A stretch of 64,000 nucleotides of DNA, taken from contig CAVXHQ010000007.1 of assembly GCA_963761735.1 (NCBI GenBank), forward strand, positions 310,001 to 374,000. Reading direction: 5' to 3'. Source of the DNA: CAVXHQ01 sp963761735 (GTDB lineage: Bacteria > Pseudomonadota > Alphaproteobacteria > Rhodobacterales > Rhodobacteraceae). Position numbers and translations under genes: made by a program. Of the stretch, positions 16,387-25,831 are shown piece by piece. A model generated the notes under the pieces. That model ran no database searches. It was not told the DNA's origin and was given only the letters and a program-made list of their open reading frames with translations. How positions within the stretch are numbered: the first letter of the stretch is position 1; each line of letters opens with the position of its first letter.

Positions 16387-16806
16387 ATGTCGGCCTATCT
16401 AAGGTTCTCAAATTCGATGACGATCGGTTTCCTCGCTATGGTTCTGCGGCACTTCGGAACAGTGATTGGGCTGTATGGATTTGCGCCTTCAAGCCAAAGC
16501 GATATGTTTATTCGCCTGGCTGTAATTATCGGTGCAACGATAGGCGCTTCATTCCTGGGTGCGCTTGTGATGCAAACGCGCCAAGGTGCGCCACTTTTGC
16601 CTGACGAGCGTGAAGAGAAAATCGAAAGAATCTCGGAGGGGGCTGGCGTTCTCACCATTTACGCCGGTCTACTGGTCTTAGCATGGCTCGCGTTCGCCCC
16701 TCTCAATCCGATACAAGTCGTCAATGGAATCCTTTTGGTTGTCGCTGCAACCGAACTGATCAAATTGATCGTCGTCCTCTTTTTGCACCGCCGAGAAGTT
16801 GTCTAG
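16387..16806 (+). CDS. Small integral membrane protein
   Basis: 139 residues from ATG at 16387, preceded by GGGAGG at 16376-16381. Four hydrophobic segments are visible (around MTIGFLAMVLRHFGTVIGLY, LAVIIGATIGASFLGALVM, GVLTIYAGLLVLAWLAFAPL and VNGILLVVAATELIKLIVVL). No catalytic motif. It is followed directly by a small HTH gene, a pairing common for membrane proteins under control of a YozG-like regulator. Function unknown. Confidence 0.7.
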   Translation: MSAYLRFSNSMTIGFLAMVLRHFGTVIGLYGFAPSSQSDMFIRLAVIIGATIGASFLGALVMQTRQGAPLLPDEREEKIERISEGAGVLTIYAGLLVLAWLAFAPLNPIQVVNGILLVVAATELIKLIVVLFLHRREVV

Positions 16807-17022
16807 GTGAAGAAGAAACCACCGATCACCAACCGGATCAGCGCGCTACGGCAAGCGCATGGTGAAATGAGTCAGGCTGATCTCACAAAAGCAGTCGGTG
16901 TCAGTAGACAGACTATCGTTGCCATCGAGCGAGGCCACTATTCCCCCAGTCTGGAACGCGCGTTTTTGATAGCAGCACATTTCGGTGTCGGTATTGAAGA
17001 TGTGTTCGGCTGGGAACCTTAG
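16807..17022 (+). CDS. Small XRE-family regulator (YozG-like)
   Basis: 71 residues, GTG start directly after the stop of the membrane-protein gene. Nearly the whole chain is one HTH: ALRQAHGEMSQADLTKAVGV, SRQTIVAIERGHYSPSLERA, ending GVGIEDVFGWEP. It probably autoregulates the two-gene operon through the palindromes upstream. Confidence 0.85.
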   Translation: MKKKPPITNRISALRQAHGEMSQADLTKAVGVSRQTIVAIERGHYSPSLERAFLIAAHFGVGIEDVFGWEP

Positions 17023-17404
17023 TTCCCATCGAGATGTATACCAATGGCAGCTAAGTCCGCATTGCAGACGTTCGCCATGTCCGCTTTCCTTCCCAACCTG
17101 GCGGATCGTAAAGGTCCGCTATCGGCCCGATCGCAACGCTGGACGATCAAGCGGCGGCTCCAGTTGCTGCGGCGCATCCGACGGCGGGTTCGAGCCCAAC
17201 TTGCCATTTTTTTGCAGTGCAGCGAACGGCTCCTGTCTGAGGTTTCGCTATTGATTTTCGGAACGAATTGACCCATTTTGTCATTTGGCGCTGACCCTTA
17301 TTGCACCTGATAATCTCAGGGAGTGTCGGCGGAACTATTGACAGCCGGTGGGTCACTACGTTTCGGAAAGGTGGGTTAATTTCTCGCGGAATTCGACACC
17401 CTGT
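17023..17404. repeat. Gene-free stretch with a dispersed repeat copy
   Basis: 382 bases without a supported gene. At about 17079-17129 it carries GTCCGCTTTC ... GGTCCGCTATCGGCCC, a degenerate copy of the repeat found near 13850, 25950 and 28594. Short frames here show no protein character. Confidence 0.45.
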
Positions 17405-17799
17405 CTATGCTTCGTCCGGCGGGCCAAAGTCCGGGAGCCTCGACAGATCTAAAATACGCAAGTCTGCTGCCCCTGCCCCTTCGAGCTGTTCGACTCCCGT
17501 TTCCACGAGGATCGCGTAGACACCCGCCGCCCGCGCCGCCGTAATATCTGTCGCAAGCTGATCGCCGATGAGGATCGCCCGCCCGGGCGGGATCGCCAGC
17601 CGCGAGAGCGCGGCGTCCACCAGATGTCGCTCGGGCTTTCCGACCACCAGCGGGGCTTTGCCACCAGCCGCCACGATCGCGGCGACAATGGCCCCGTTGC
17701 CCGGCTCAAAGCGGTCTCCCTTAGGCAGTATACGGTCGGGATTGGTCGCGATCAGTTCGGCACCGCCCCGGATCAGCGTAAGCGTCCGGCCTGACCGCT

Positions 17800-19299
17800 C
17801 TACTCCGCCATTTTCCACGGTAGGAAGTCATCGACGCGGGTGATCTTGTAGTCCGGGATGCGAGCGAGCGTGTCTGCGAGCCAGGCCTGCGGGTCGACGC
17901 CGTTCAGCTTGGCGGTTTCGATCAGGGTGTAGGCGATGGCGGCGGCGCGGCCGCCGGTCAGTGATCCGACGAAGAGATAATTCTTCCTGCCGATCGCGAC
18001 GGATCGCATCGCACGCTCGGCCGTGTTGTTATCCAGTTCCAGGACACCGTGATCGAGATACGGCTGGAGCCGCTTCATGCGGGTCAGGGCATAGCGGATC
18101 GCCGCGGCCAATGGCGACTTGCCGGAAATGGATGGCAGCTGGAGGTGCAGCCATGCCTCGAGATCGTCGAAGACGGGCTTCGCCTTCGCTTGCCGGATCT
18201 CGACGCGAAGGTCTGGCGGTGACCCTCTCGCTTCTTTCTCGACTGCGTAGAGTTGGGCGATGCGCAGGACGGCTTCGTCGGCGATGGCCGAGCCCTGCGC
18301 TCTATGGATGTCGACAAACTTTCGTCTGACATGAGCCATGCAGGCGACCTCGCGGATGTCGCCGGACCGGTAGAGATCCTCGAACCCGGCATAGCCGTCC
18401 GCGTGCATCCAGCCCTGATACGTTGCGAGATGATCCTTCGGATGCTGACCTTTGCGGTCGGGAGAGAACTGATACCAACTGGCGGGTGGGACACCGCTCC
18501 CCCAAGGCCGCTCGTCCCGCCCGTAAGCCCACAATCGCGCCGTCGCTGTCTTACCGGTGCCGGGTGCCAGCATCTTCACCGGGGTGTCATCCGTGAAGAT
18601 GGCCTGTCCGGCCAGCACGTGGCGTCCGATAGCGTCTGCGAGCGGCTCCAGCAGCGCCGTCGACTTGCCGACCCAGTCGGCCAACGTCGAGCGATCCAGA
18701 TCGAGCCCGTCGCGCTCGAAGATCTGGCTTTGCCGGTAGAGCGGCAGGTGATCGGCGTATTTGTTCACCAAGACATGGGCGAGAAGGCCGGGACCGGGGC
18801 GGCCGCGCTCGATAGGCCGCGAAGGGAGTGCAGCCTGCGTGAATGCCTCGCACCCGAAACACGCGAACCGCGGTCGCACGATCCGGTTCACGATGAACCG
18901 GCCGGGCACATACTCCAGCTCCTCGGTCACATCCTCGCCCAGACGGCGCAGTCGACCGCCGCACTTGGCGCAATCATCGCCGCCGGTCGTCAACTCGACT
19001 TCCATCCGCGGGATGTGATCCGGGATCGGACGGCGCTTCGGCTTGTCCTTCGGCTCCTCATCGGGAAGCCGCAGCTTGGCCGTCATCTTGGCGATCGAGA
19101 TCTCGCTGGCTTCCAGTGCCAGCTGAAGCTGCTCGATAATCTCCGATGAGGCGCCGAACCGAGAGTTGCGGTGCCCGGCCAGCTGATGGCGCAGCTTCTC
19201 GATGAGCATCGCCTGCGACTTCACTTCGGCCAGCAAAAGGGCCGTGAAGCGGCGTAGTTCATCGGGATCTTCCGGCAGGGATTGGGCCACGTCAAGCAT
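17800..19299 (-). CDS. tnpC: IS66 transposase TnpC
   Basis: 499 residues, full length. N-terminal coiled-coil/leucine-rich region (LLLAEVKSQAMLIEKLRHQL), a zinc-finger CAKCGGRLRRLGEDV, and the DDE catalytic domain (Asp in FTDDTPVKML, Asp in MHADGYAGFED, Glu in DNNTAERAMR). Last gene of the element. It differs from copy 2 only in a central block of about 170 codons. Confidence 0.95.
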   Translation of the reverse strand: MLDVAQSLPEDPDELRRFTALLLAEVKSQAMLIEKLRHQLAGHRNSRFGASSEIIEQLQLALEASEISIAKMTAKLRLPDEEPKDKPKRRPIPDHIPRMEVELTTGGDDCAKCGGRLRRLGEDVTEELEYVPGRFIVNRIVRPRFACFGCEAFTQAALPSRPIERGRPGPGLLAHVLVNKYADHLPLYRQSQIFERDGLDLDRSTLADWVGKSTALLEPLADAIGRHVLAGQAIFTDDTPVKMLAPGTGKTATARLWAYGRDERPWGSGVPPASWYQFSPDRKGQHPKDHLATYQGWMHADGYAGFEDLYRSGDIREVACMAHVRRKFVDIHRAQGSAIADEAVLRIAQLYAVEKEARGSPPDLRVEIRQAKAKPVFDDLEAWLHLQLPSISGKSPLAAAIRYALTRMKRLQPYLDHGVLELDNNTAERAMRSVAIGRKNYLFVGSLTGGRAAAIAYTLIETAKLNGVDPQAWLADTLARIPDYKITRVDDFLPWKMAE

Positions 19300-19358
19300 G
19301 CCAAACTATAGCAAAACATGGCTGCGGCGGGAATCCTGAATGCCCTCGACAGGGCAAT

Positions 19359-19706
19359 TTATCCTGCCTTGAGCGGCTTCCAGCTACGCTGCGGGGCCCG
19401 CCAGTCGATGCCCTCCAGGAGCATCGCCAACTGCGCCGCCGTCAGGGAGATCTTACCCTCCTTCGCCGACGGCCAGACGAACCGGCCCTTCTCAAGGCGC
19501 TTCGAGAACAAGCACGCGCCCTGGCCATCCCACCAGATGATCTTGATCAGATCGCCACGCCGCCCGCGGAACACAAACAGGTGGCCAGCGAACGGGTCCT
19601 GCTTCAGCGCCGTCTCAGCTTGAGCCGCCAGCGTCGTGAACCCCCGTCGCATGTCTGTGACACCGGCCGCCAGCCAGACCCGCGTGTTCGACGGGACCGG
19701 GATCAT
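19359..19706 (-). CDS. tnpB: IS66 accessory protein TnpB
   Basis: 115 residues, the standard IS66 Orf2 (TRVWLAAGVTDMRRGFTTLA, LFVFRGRRGDLIKIIWWDGQ). It overlaps the tnpA stop by four bases, indicating translational coupling. Required for IS66 transposition; biochemical role unclear. Confidence 0.95.
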   Translation of the reverse strand: MIPVPSNTRVWLAAGVTDMRRGFTTLAAQAETALKQDPFAGHLFVFRGRRGDLIKIIWWDGQGACLFSKRLEKGRFVWPSAKEGKISLTAAQLAMLLEGIDWRAPQRSWKPLKAG

Positions 19707-20083
19707 GGCGACAGGCCCCGGATCAGCCGGGCCAGCGCCTCGGGATCGTAGGTGCCCACAATCCGCAGTCGGTGACCACCTGCGACATCGATCTCGATTG
19801 TGCCAGGATCAGCGGTCGGATCAGACACCGCGTCATGATCCCTCCACTCCGGCTGATCGACGATCTCAACCGGCAGGAAGCCAGCGACATCCGCAGCGCA
19901 TATCTCGACCACCGGTTCGGCGGTGGGGGCGTATCGAGGATCCCGCAGCCATTTGAAGATCATGTTGGCGTTCATCGCATATCGACGCGCAACCTGCGCC
20001 ACCGACACATCCGGCGCTGCCGTCTGAAAGCAGATCGAGCGCTTCTCCTCGTCGCTCCAGAGCCGTCTCGCACGACGCGCCAT
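19703..20083 (-). CDS. tnpA: IS66 accessory protein TnpA
   Basis: 126 residues, IS66 Orf1 with an N-terminal helix-turn-helix (RRLWSDEEKRSICFQ, VAQVARRYAMNANMIFKWLR). First gene of the element; a perfect palindrome precedes it. Confidence 0.93.
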   Translation of the reverse strand: MARRARRLWSDEEKRSICFQTAAPDVSVAQVARRYAMNANMIFKWLRDPRYAPTAEPVVEICAADVAGFLPVEIVDQPEWRDHDAVSDPTADPGTIEIDVAGGHRLRIVGTYDPEALARLIRGLSP

Positions 20084-20094
20084 CGATCGCCCCT

Positions 20095-20122
20095 TAGTGT
20101 CCGCTATCCTAAGCGGACACTA
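20095..20122. promoter_or_regulatory. Perfect palindrome upstream of IS66 tnpA
   Basis: TAGTGTCCGCT-ATCCTA-AGCGGACACTA, eleven-base arms without mismatch, 12 bases upstream of the tnpA start. The same sequence is in copy 2 (40080-40107). Probably an operator for TnpA or a hairpin that limits impinging transcription. Confidence 0.6.
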
Positions 20123-20599
20123 TCCCTCACTCCCTATGCGCGGCAGTGCAGGGAGACCGTACGGTTACGGATCAGCTGCATCGCCCGGTCGAGCTTCGCG
20201 TAGGTGAAGTCGCGGTCGAGGCCCACCACAACGGCATCCGCCCGATCCGCCGTCACACTGAATCCCGACTTCGCAACCGCCTCCGCCAGAGCCCGCGCGC
20301 CGATAACAAAGGCGGTACCGCCTTCAGGCCAGCGCCTCGCCATCACCTCCGCCGTCATTACGGCGCTTGTGATAACTTGGTCAGCCGTGGTTGGTACGCC
20401 CATCGCGGTGAGTTTAGCGGCCACATCTTCGGGGCTACGGGTCGAGTTGTTAGTGACGAAGCAATAGGGCACACCCTGCTCCCACCAGGAGCGAAACCGC
20501 GCCACGGCGCTCGGGATCGGCTTTGTCCCGCGATACACCACACCGTCGAGGTCGGAAATCACGCCCGCTACATCCGGCAGATCGAAGCGCTTCATCGCG

Positions 20600-21505
20600 T
20601 TACTCCGACTGCGCGAGAGAGGGATCGAGTGCATCGCGCACCCAGTCTCCGACGAGACTGATCGAAAGCGTTGTCAGGAAGATCACCACCCCCGCGGGCA
20701 GGCCGATCCACCACGCGGTCGCGATGTAGTTGCGTCCTTCCCCCAAGGCGAGGCCAAGGCTGGTTCCGGGTGGCTGGATGCCGAGGCCGAGAAAGGAGAG
20801 CGAGGTTTCTAGCAGGATGATTTCAGGGAAATTCAGCGTCAGCTGCACTACCAGAACGCCAGCGATGTTGGGCAGCACATGGCGCAGGTAGATTCGTGCG
20901 GGATGGACGCCGAGGGTGCGGATCGCGAAGGCATAGCCTTCCCCCGACACCGACAGGACCAGTCCACGCACCAGCCTTGCATAGGTTTCCCACCCGAACA
21001 GCCCAACGATGCAGACGAAGAGTACGAAACTGTTGCCGAAGAATGCGAGAACCGCGAGGGCGACGATGAGGAATGGCACGCTGGCCTGAAAATCCACCAG
21101 CACCATAACGATATCGTCAACCCAGCCCCGGAAGTGCGCTGCAAGGACGCCGAGAACGGTGCCAGTGACGGCACCGATCCCGGTGCCCAGAAGTGCTACG
21201 AGGATACTCGTCCGAAGGGCGAACAACAGGCGGCTGAGCACGTCTCGCCCGAGCCCGTCCGTGCCCAGAAGGTGTTCCGCCGGACCGCCAAAGAAAGCAG
21301 GGGGCTTCAGCCGATTCAGGAGAGTCTGCTCAGTATAGCCGAAGGGTGCCGGCCAGCCGGCGAATATTGCGGTGAAGACGACGAGCGCCAGCCAGAGCAG
21401 GCAGATCATTACCAGAAGCGACGGACGTTGATGCGCCTTGGCAGTACGGCGGTGCCGGCGGAAGAACCAGCGGCGCGCGGGCGGGTGTGCGTCCAGAGCG
21501 CTCAT
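20600..21505 (-). CDS. ABC transporter permease, DppC/OppC type
   Basis: 301 residues with an N-terminal membrane segment, then the family hallmark HLLGTDGLGRDVLSRLL and the EAA loop (RTLGVHPARIYLRHVLPNIA). About six membrane spans. Inner-membrane subunit of a peptide, nickel or related substrate importer. It overlaps the upstream dppB-like stop by ATGA, and HAD phosphatase follows. ATPase and binding-protein genes are not in the window, and its partner permease is broken, so the transporter is probably dead. Confidence 0.85.
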   Translation of the reverse strand: MSALDAHPPARRWFFRRHRRTAKAHQRPSLLVMICLLWLALVVFTAIFAGWPAPFGYTEQTLLNRLKPPAFFGGPAEHLLGTDGLGRDVLSRLLFALRTSILVALLGTGIGAVTGTVLGVLAAHFRGWVDDIVMVLVDFQASVPFLIVALAVLAFFGNSFVLFVCIVGLFGWETYARLVRGLVLSVSGEGYAFAIRTLGVHPARIYLRHVLPNIAGVLVVQLTLNFPEIILLETSLSFLGLGIQPPGTSLGLALGEGRNYIATAWWIGLPAGVVIFLTTLSISLVGDWVRDALDPSLAQSE

Positions 21506-22296
21506 GCCTTCGTCTCCTTACCTGACATTGCAATCCGCGGATCGAGCCAGCCATAAGCGAGGTCGATTATCAGGTTTGTGAGCACCATCGTGAAAGCGAT
21601 CAGCAGGACCACACCCTGCACCACGGCCAGATCGCGTTGCGCCACCGCGTTGACCAAAAGAGACCCGATGCCAGGATAGCCGAACACCGTCTCAACGACA
21701 GTTGCCCCGCCGACGAGTGCGCCGAGGCGCAGGCCGATCACGGTCACTATCGGGATTGCCGCATTCGGCAGGGCATGACGCCAGACGCGGGCGGTCCGGC
21801 CAAGTCCCTTGGCGCGCGCGGTCCGCATGTAGGGCTGGTTTAACACCTCAAGCATGGCAGTGCGCGTGAAGCGCGCCACGGTTCCGGCGAACGATGTGCC
21901 GAGCGTGATGGCAGGCATCACCATGTGTTGCCATGTACCGATACCAGAAGCTCGGCAGAAGCCGAAGCGTCATCGAAAAGTAGAGGATTAGCAGGATGCC
22001 AAGGAAAAAGTTTGGCAGGCTGTGGCCTAGAATGGTGAACCCCATGACCACCCGGTCCACCAGCCGACCCCGGTTCATCGCCGCGACGATGCCGCCCGGA
22101 ATGCCAATCAAAAGCGTGATTCCGAACGCAAGGAGGCCGAGGTTGAGCGTTGCCGGAATGCGCTCGGCGATGATCGCGGCGACGGGCCGGTCGTCCCGGA
22201 AGGAAACGCCGAAATCCCCCTGCACAACCTGTGAGATATAGCGCAGGTATTGCTCTGGCAGGGGCCGGTCGAGGCCCCACATCGTGCGGTAGGACT
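21502..22296 (-). pseudogene. ABC transporter permease, DppB type, truncated and frameshifted
   Basis: Two frames together encode most of a DppB-like permease: LDRPLPEQYLRYISQVVQGD and membrane segments in the first, then the EAA loop (ARAKGLGRTARVWRHALPNA) and GGATVVETVFGYPGIG in the second. The shift lies at about 21948-21949; dropping one base restores LLPSSGIGTWQHMVMPAI. The first 80 or so residues are missing because the gene is cut at the IS21 end at 22297. The expected 5' end is not found on the other side of that element. Confidence 0.85.
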
Positions 22297-22404
22297 TGTG
22301 AATCCCGGAGGCAAACTGGGCCACGGAAACGGTGGGATTACCTGACCGTCGCGGAGTAAAATTCTGCCATTCTGAGACCCGGGGCGGAAGCTGAGGGTCG
22401 GGAG

Positions 22405-23904
22405 ATGTATTCTGTGGAACTGTATACCCGGGTGCGCAGAGCGTGCCATGTCGAGGGCATGAGTGAGCGCGAGGCGGGGCGGAAGTTCGGGATCGACCGC
22501 AAGACAGTGTCGAAGATCCTGAAGCATTCGGTTCCGCCGGGATATCGGCGCCAAGCGATGCCGCAGCGTCCCAAGCTTGATCCCTTTGTGCCGGTGATCG
22601 ACCAGATCCTCGAAGAGGATAAGAGCAAACTCAAGAAACAGCGGCACACTGCCAAGCGAATTCATGCGCGGCTGCGCGACGAGCATGGCTTTACGGGCGG
22701 GATCACCATCGTCACTGATTATGTGCGTGAGAAGAAGCGGCGGACGCGGGAAGTGTTCGTGCCGCTGTCGCATGCGCCGGGCCATGTTCAGGTCGATTTC
22801 GGCGAAACGCTGGGCGTGATTGCCGGTGTTGAGTGTAAGCTGCACTACTTTGCGATGGCGCTTCCGCATTCGGATGCGTTCTTCATCAAGACCTACCCCG
22901 CCGAGACGACCGAGGCGTTTTGTGATGGCCACAACGCCGCTTTTGCATTCTTCGGCGGCGTGCTCTTGTCGATCCTCTACGACAATACAACGATCGCAGT
23001 GGCGAAAATCCTGGGCGATGGCCTCCGGTTGCGCACCCGCGTCTTTTCGGAATTGCAGTCGCATTACCTGTTCGACGACAAGTTCGGCCGACCGGGCAAA
23101 GGCAATGACAAAGGCAACGTCGAGGGGGTGATCGGATATGGGCGGCGCAACTTCCTCGTTCCCGCGCCGCGGTCCGACAGCTTCGATGCGTTGAACACCT
23201 GGCTGGAAGATCAGTGCCTGACGCGACAGGGCGACATTGTGCGTGGTCATACCGAGACTGTCGGTGAACGTCTGATGCGGGATCTCAATGCGCTGATGGC
23301 GCTGCCGACCACCCCTTACGATGCTTGCGACAGGGTCAGCACCCGGGCGACATCGATCTCCATGGTCCGTTATCGCAACAATGACTACTCGGTGCCTGTC
23401 GCTCATGCCCATCACGAGGTTCAGGTTCGTGGGTATGTCCATGAGGTTGTGATCGGCTGCGGGGCCGAGGTGATTGCCCACCACCGCCGGTCCTACGACA
23501 AGGCGGACATGGTATTTGATCCGATGCATTACCTGCCGCTGTTGGAGCAAAAGGTTGGGGCGCTGGATCAAGCCGCACCGCTGCAAGGCTGGGATCTGCC
23601 GGATGAGTTCGCCACCCTGCGCCGACTGTTGGAGGCGCGGATGGGGAAGAAGGGCAAGCGCGAATATGTTCAGGTTTTACGTCTGCTGGAAACGTTCGAA
23701 CTGACCCATCTGCATGGTGCGATCCGGCAGGCGCTCGATCTCGGGGCCATCGGCTATGATGCTGTGAAGCATCTTGTCCTGTGCCGGATCGAGAGGCGTC
23801 CGCCACGGCTGGATCTCGATATTTATCCCTATCTGCCCAGAGCACAGGTCGGGACGACAGACCCGGCCAGCTACATGAGCCTGATGTCGGGGGTGCCGAC
23901 ATGA
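22405..23904 (+). CDS. istA: IS21 transposase IstA
   Basis: 499 residues, full length. N-terminal HTH (MSEREAGRKFGIDRKTVSKI) and DDE integrase core: Asp in HVQVDFGETLGV, Asp in LSILYDNTTIAV, Glu in DKGNVEGVIGY. Followed by istB with an ATGA overlap. Confidence 0.95.
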   Translation: MYSVELYTRVRRACHVEGMSEREAGRKFGIDRKTVSKILKHSVPPGYRRQAMPQRPKLDPFVPVIDQILEEDKSKLKKQRHTAKRIHARLRDEHGFTGGITIVTDYVREKKRRTREVFVPLSHAPGHVQVDFGETLGVIAGVECKLHYFAMALPHSDAFFIKTYPAETTEAFCDGHNAAFAFFGGVLLSILYDNTTIAVAKILGDGLRLRTRVFSELQSHYLFDDKFGRPGKGNDKGNVEGVIGYGRRNFLVPAPRSDSFDALNTWLEDQCLTRQGDIVRGHTETVGERLMRDLNALMALPTTPYDACDRVSTRATSISMVRYRNNDYSVPVAHAHHEVQVRGYVHEVVIGCGAEVIAHHRRSYDKADMVFDPMHYLPLLEQKVGALDQAAPLQGWDLPDEFATLRRLLEARMGKKGKREYVQVLRLLETFELTHLHGAIRQALDLGAIGYDAVKHLVLCRIERRPPRLDLDIYPYLPRAQVGTTDPASYMSLMSGVPT

Positions 23905-24653
23905 GCGACACTCCGCAGGTCTTATTGCAGCATCACCTCAAGGCGCTCCGACTGCCGACCTTCAAGAGCGAATATGGCAAGCTGGCCCGTCAGTGTGCGG
24001 CAGAGGGCAAGGATCATGTTCAATATCTGCTGCGGCTTTGCGAACTGGAGCTGATCGAACGCGAACGCCGGATGGTTGAGCGGCGGATCAAAGCCGCGAA
24101 GTTCCCGGCCACCAAGAGCCTCGACAGTTTCGACTTCAAGGCGATCCCGTCGCTCAACAAGGTCTTGACCATGGAGCTGGCACGTTGCGAATACGCTGAT
24201 CGCCGCGAGAACATTATTGCTCTGGGTCCATCGGGAACCGGCAAGACCCACATTGCCTTGGGGCTTGGTCTCGCCGCTTGCCAGAAGGGCCTGAAGGTCC
24301 GCTTCACGACGGCCGCCGCGCTGGTGCATGAGTTGATCGAGGCAGCCGATGATCGGCGTCTGCAGCGCCTGCAAAAGCTGATTGTCAGTCAGGATCTGTT
24401 GATCATTGACGAACTTGGCTTCGTTCCCCTGAGCAAATCCGGCGCGGAGTTGCTGTTCGAAGTCATCTCGCAGCGCTATGAGCGAGGATCAATCGTCATC
24501 ACGTCCAATCTGCCGTTTGATGAATGGACCGAAGTCTTCGGATCCGAGCGCCTTACCGGCGCCATCCTCGACCGCCTGACCCACCATGTTCACATCCTGG
24601 AAATGAACGGCGACAGCTACCGGCTGCGACAGAGCCGCAAACTCCAAGACTGA
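23901..24653 (+). CDS. istB: IS21 helper ATPase IstB
   Basis: 250 residues from ATG at 23901, inside the istA stop. AAA+ ATPase related to DnaC: Walker A LGPSGTGKTHIAL, Walker B LLIIDELGFVPL, and the terminal motif GDSYRLRQS. Stimulates IstA and selects target DNA. Confidence 0.95.
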   Translation: MSDTPQVLLQHHLKALRLPTFKSEYGKLARQCAAEGKDHVQYLLRLCELELIERERRMVERRIKAAKFPATKSLDSFDFKAIPSLNKVLTMELARCEYADRRENIIALGPSGTGKTHIALGLGLAACQKGLKVRFTTAAALVHELIEAADDRRLQRLQKLIVSQDLLIIDELGFVPLSKSGAELLFEVISQRYERGSIVITSNLPFDEWTEVFGSERLTGAILDRLTHHVHILEMNGDSYRLRQSRKLQD

Positions 24654-24943
24654 AACCGCAAAAACAGCAGCAATGCTGGCCTGCGGCCAGCGCACTCTGG
24701 CGCGCGTCAGCTACTTGGCGAGCACACGCGCCAGAGCGCCGCGAACATCCAGGCCGTGGCCCCATTTTGCGCCGGTAAATGGTCCCTTTTGTCGCCGAGA
24801 TTGACAGCGTAATGATGTCCGACAACGGGTCCATTGAGTCACCGACACAATTCTGAACGATAGCGATAGATTATGGCCTTATCACGCATAGTCCGTTCCA
24901 GTCCAAAATGGTAGCTTTCTGGCTTCAACTCAGGAGAATCCAG

Positions 24944-25831
24944 ATGATTGTGATCACCACGCCTACTGGCGACATTGGAGCCCGCGTGCTCGTTCATACG
25001 TTGGAAGCTGGAGGCCATGTCCGAGTGATCCTACGCGATCCCGCAAGACTGCCAGACAACGTCCGCGACCGCGTCGACGTCATGACGGGGTCGCACAGTG
25101 ATGCCAATATAATCGCCCCGGCACTTGATGGTGCCACATCGGTCTTCTGGCTTCCGCCCGGCGCGCCCACCGCTGACGGCCCCGAAGAAGCCTATCTCGA
25201 TTTTTCCCGCGCCTTCTGCGACGCGCTCCCCACATCTTCCGTGACGCACGTTGTCGGTGTGTCTGCCTTGGGTCGTGGTTGGGACAAGCCAGCCGGACAC
25301 GTGACCGCCAGCCTCGCGATGGACGATATGATCGGCGCGACCGGCGTGAACTATCGTGCCCTGGCGTGCGCCTCGCTGATGGACAATATCGCCCGGCAGG
25401 CAGACCAGATTCGGGAGGCGGGCGCCTTCTTTCAACCGACGCCCGGCGGCACCAGGTTGCCGCACGTTGCCAAGAGCGACGTGGCCGCAGTTGCGAGCCG
25501 GCTTCTGCTGGACCTGTCATGGGATGGCGTGATGGAAATTCCCCTTTGCGGACCGGAGGATCTGACTTTCGAGGAAATGGCCGCGACGATTTCCGATGTC
25601 GTCGGTCGGGAGATCCGTTTCCAGGAAATGCCGATGGACGACTTCGCCGCCATGATGAAGAGCATGGGCGCCAGCAATGGCATGGCGCAAGGCTATGTCG
25701 ATATGATCAGCGCGAAAAACGAGGGGATGGATACGATGCAACGGCCGGTCGACCGCAGCGAAACGCCGACATCGCTCCGCACATGGTGCGAGACAGAACT
25801 GCGTCCGATCCTTGGGGGCAAGTCTTCATGA
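24944..25831 (+). CDS. NmrA-like NAD(P)-binding protein
   Basis: 295 residues from ATG at 24944, behind CAGGAG. An N-terminal Rossmann motif is visible (MIVITTPTGDIGARVLVHTL), followed by an NmrA/HSCARG-type body (THVVGVSALGRGW, YRALACASLMDNIARQ, EEMAATISDVVGREI). Likely a redox-sensing regulator or an atypical SDR reductase. Monocistronic, shortly downstream of IS21 copy 1. Confidence 0.75.
   Translation: MIVITTPTGDIGARVLVHTLEAGGHVRVILRDPARLPDNVRDRVDVMTGSHSDANIIAPALDGATSVFWLPPGAPTADGPEEAYLDFSRAFCDALPTSSVTHVVGVSALGRGWDKPAGHVTASLAMDDMIGATGVNYRALACASLMDNIARQADQIREAGAFFQPTPGGTRLPHVAKSDVAAVASRLLLDLSWDGVMEIPLCGPEDLTFEEMAATISDVVGREIRFQEMPMDDFAAMMKSMGASNGMAQGYVDMISAKNEGMDTMQRPVDRSETPTSLRTWCETELRPILGGKSS

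Larger units (their letters stand above)
17778..20168 (-). mobile_element. IS66-family element, copy 1
   Basis: 2391 bp with imperfect terminal inverted repeats (left GTAAGCGTCCGG, right end reversed GTAACCGTACGG). It is flanked by an exact 8-bp target duplication GGATCAGC (17770-17777 and 20169-20176), as expected for IS66. It carries the three standard genes tnpA, tnpB and tnpC, all intact. It splits a HAD phosphatase gene. A same-length copy lies at 37763-40153. Confidence 0.95.
17405..20595 (-). pseudogene. HAD-IIA family phosphatase interrupted by IS66
   Basis: The 5' part (20595 to 20169) encodes the nucleophile motif ISDLDGVVYRG and FVTNNSTRSPEDVA; the 3' part (17777 to 17405) encodes the distal lysine motif VVGKPERH and GDQLATDITAARAAGV. 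Removing the element and one copy of the 8-bp duplication gives 792 bases, 263 residues in frame (AMQLIR joins GGAELIATNP). This is a NagD/phosphoglycolate-phosphatase-like enzyme. It was the last gene of the dppBC-like operon, four bases after the permease stop. The function is lost while the element stays. Confidence 0.9.
22297..24806 (+). mobile_element. IS21-family element A, copy 1
   Basis: 2510 bp, from TGTGAATCCCGG to GAGATTGACA; the reversed right end TGTCAATCTCGGCGACAAA pairs with left TGTGAATCCCGGAGGCAAA. Carries istA and istB. No target duplication: bases before it end GGACT, those after start GCGTA, and the interrupted dppB does not resume. It therefore marks a rearrangement rather than a simple insertion. 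Copy 2 at 42074-44583 has the same length and at least one base difference (Leu to Pro in IstA). Confidence 0.93.

Noticed and set aside
22108..23586. A 492-codon minus frame across dppB and istA
   Set aside because: Antisense of istA; the plus frame has the HTH and DDE motifs. Recurs in IS21 copy 2 for the same reason.
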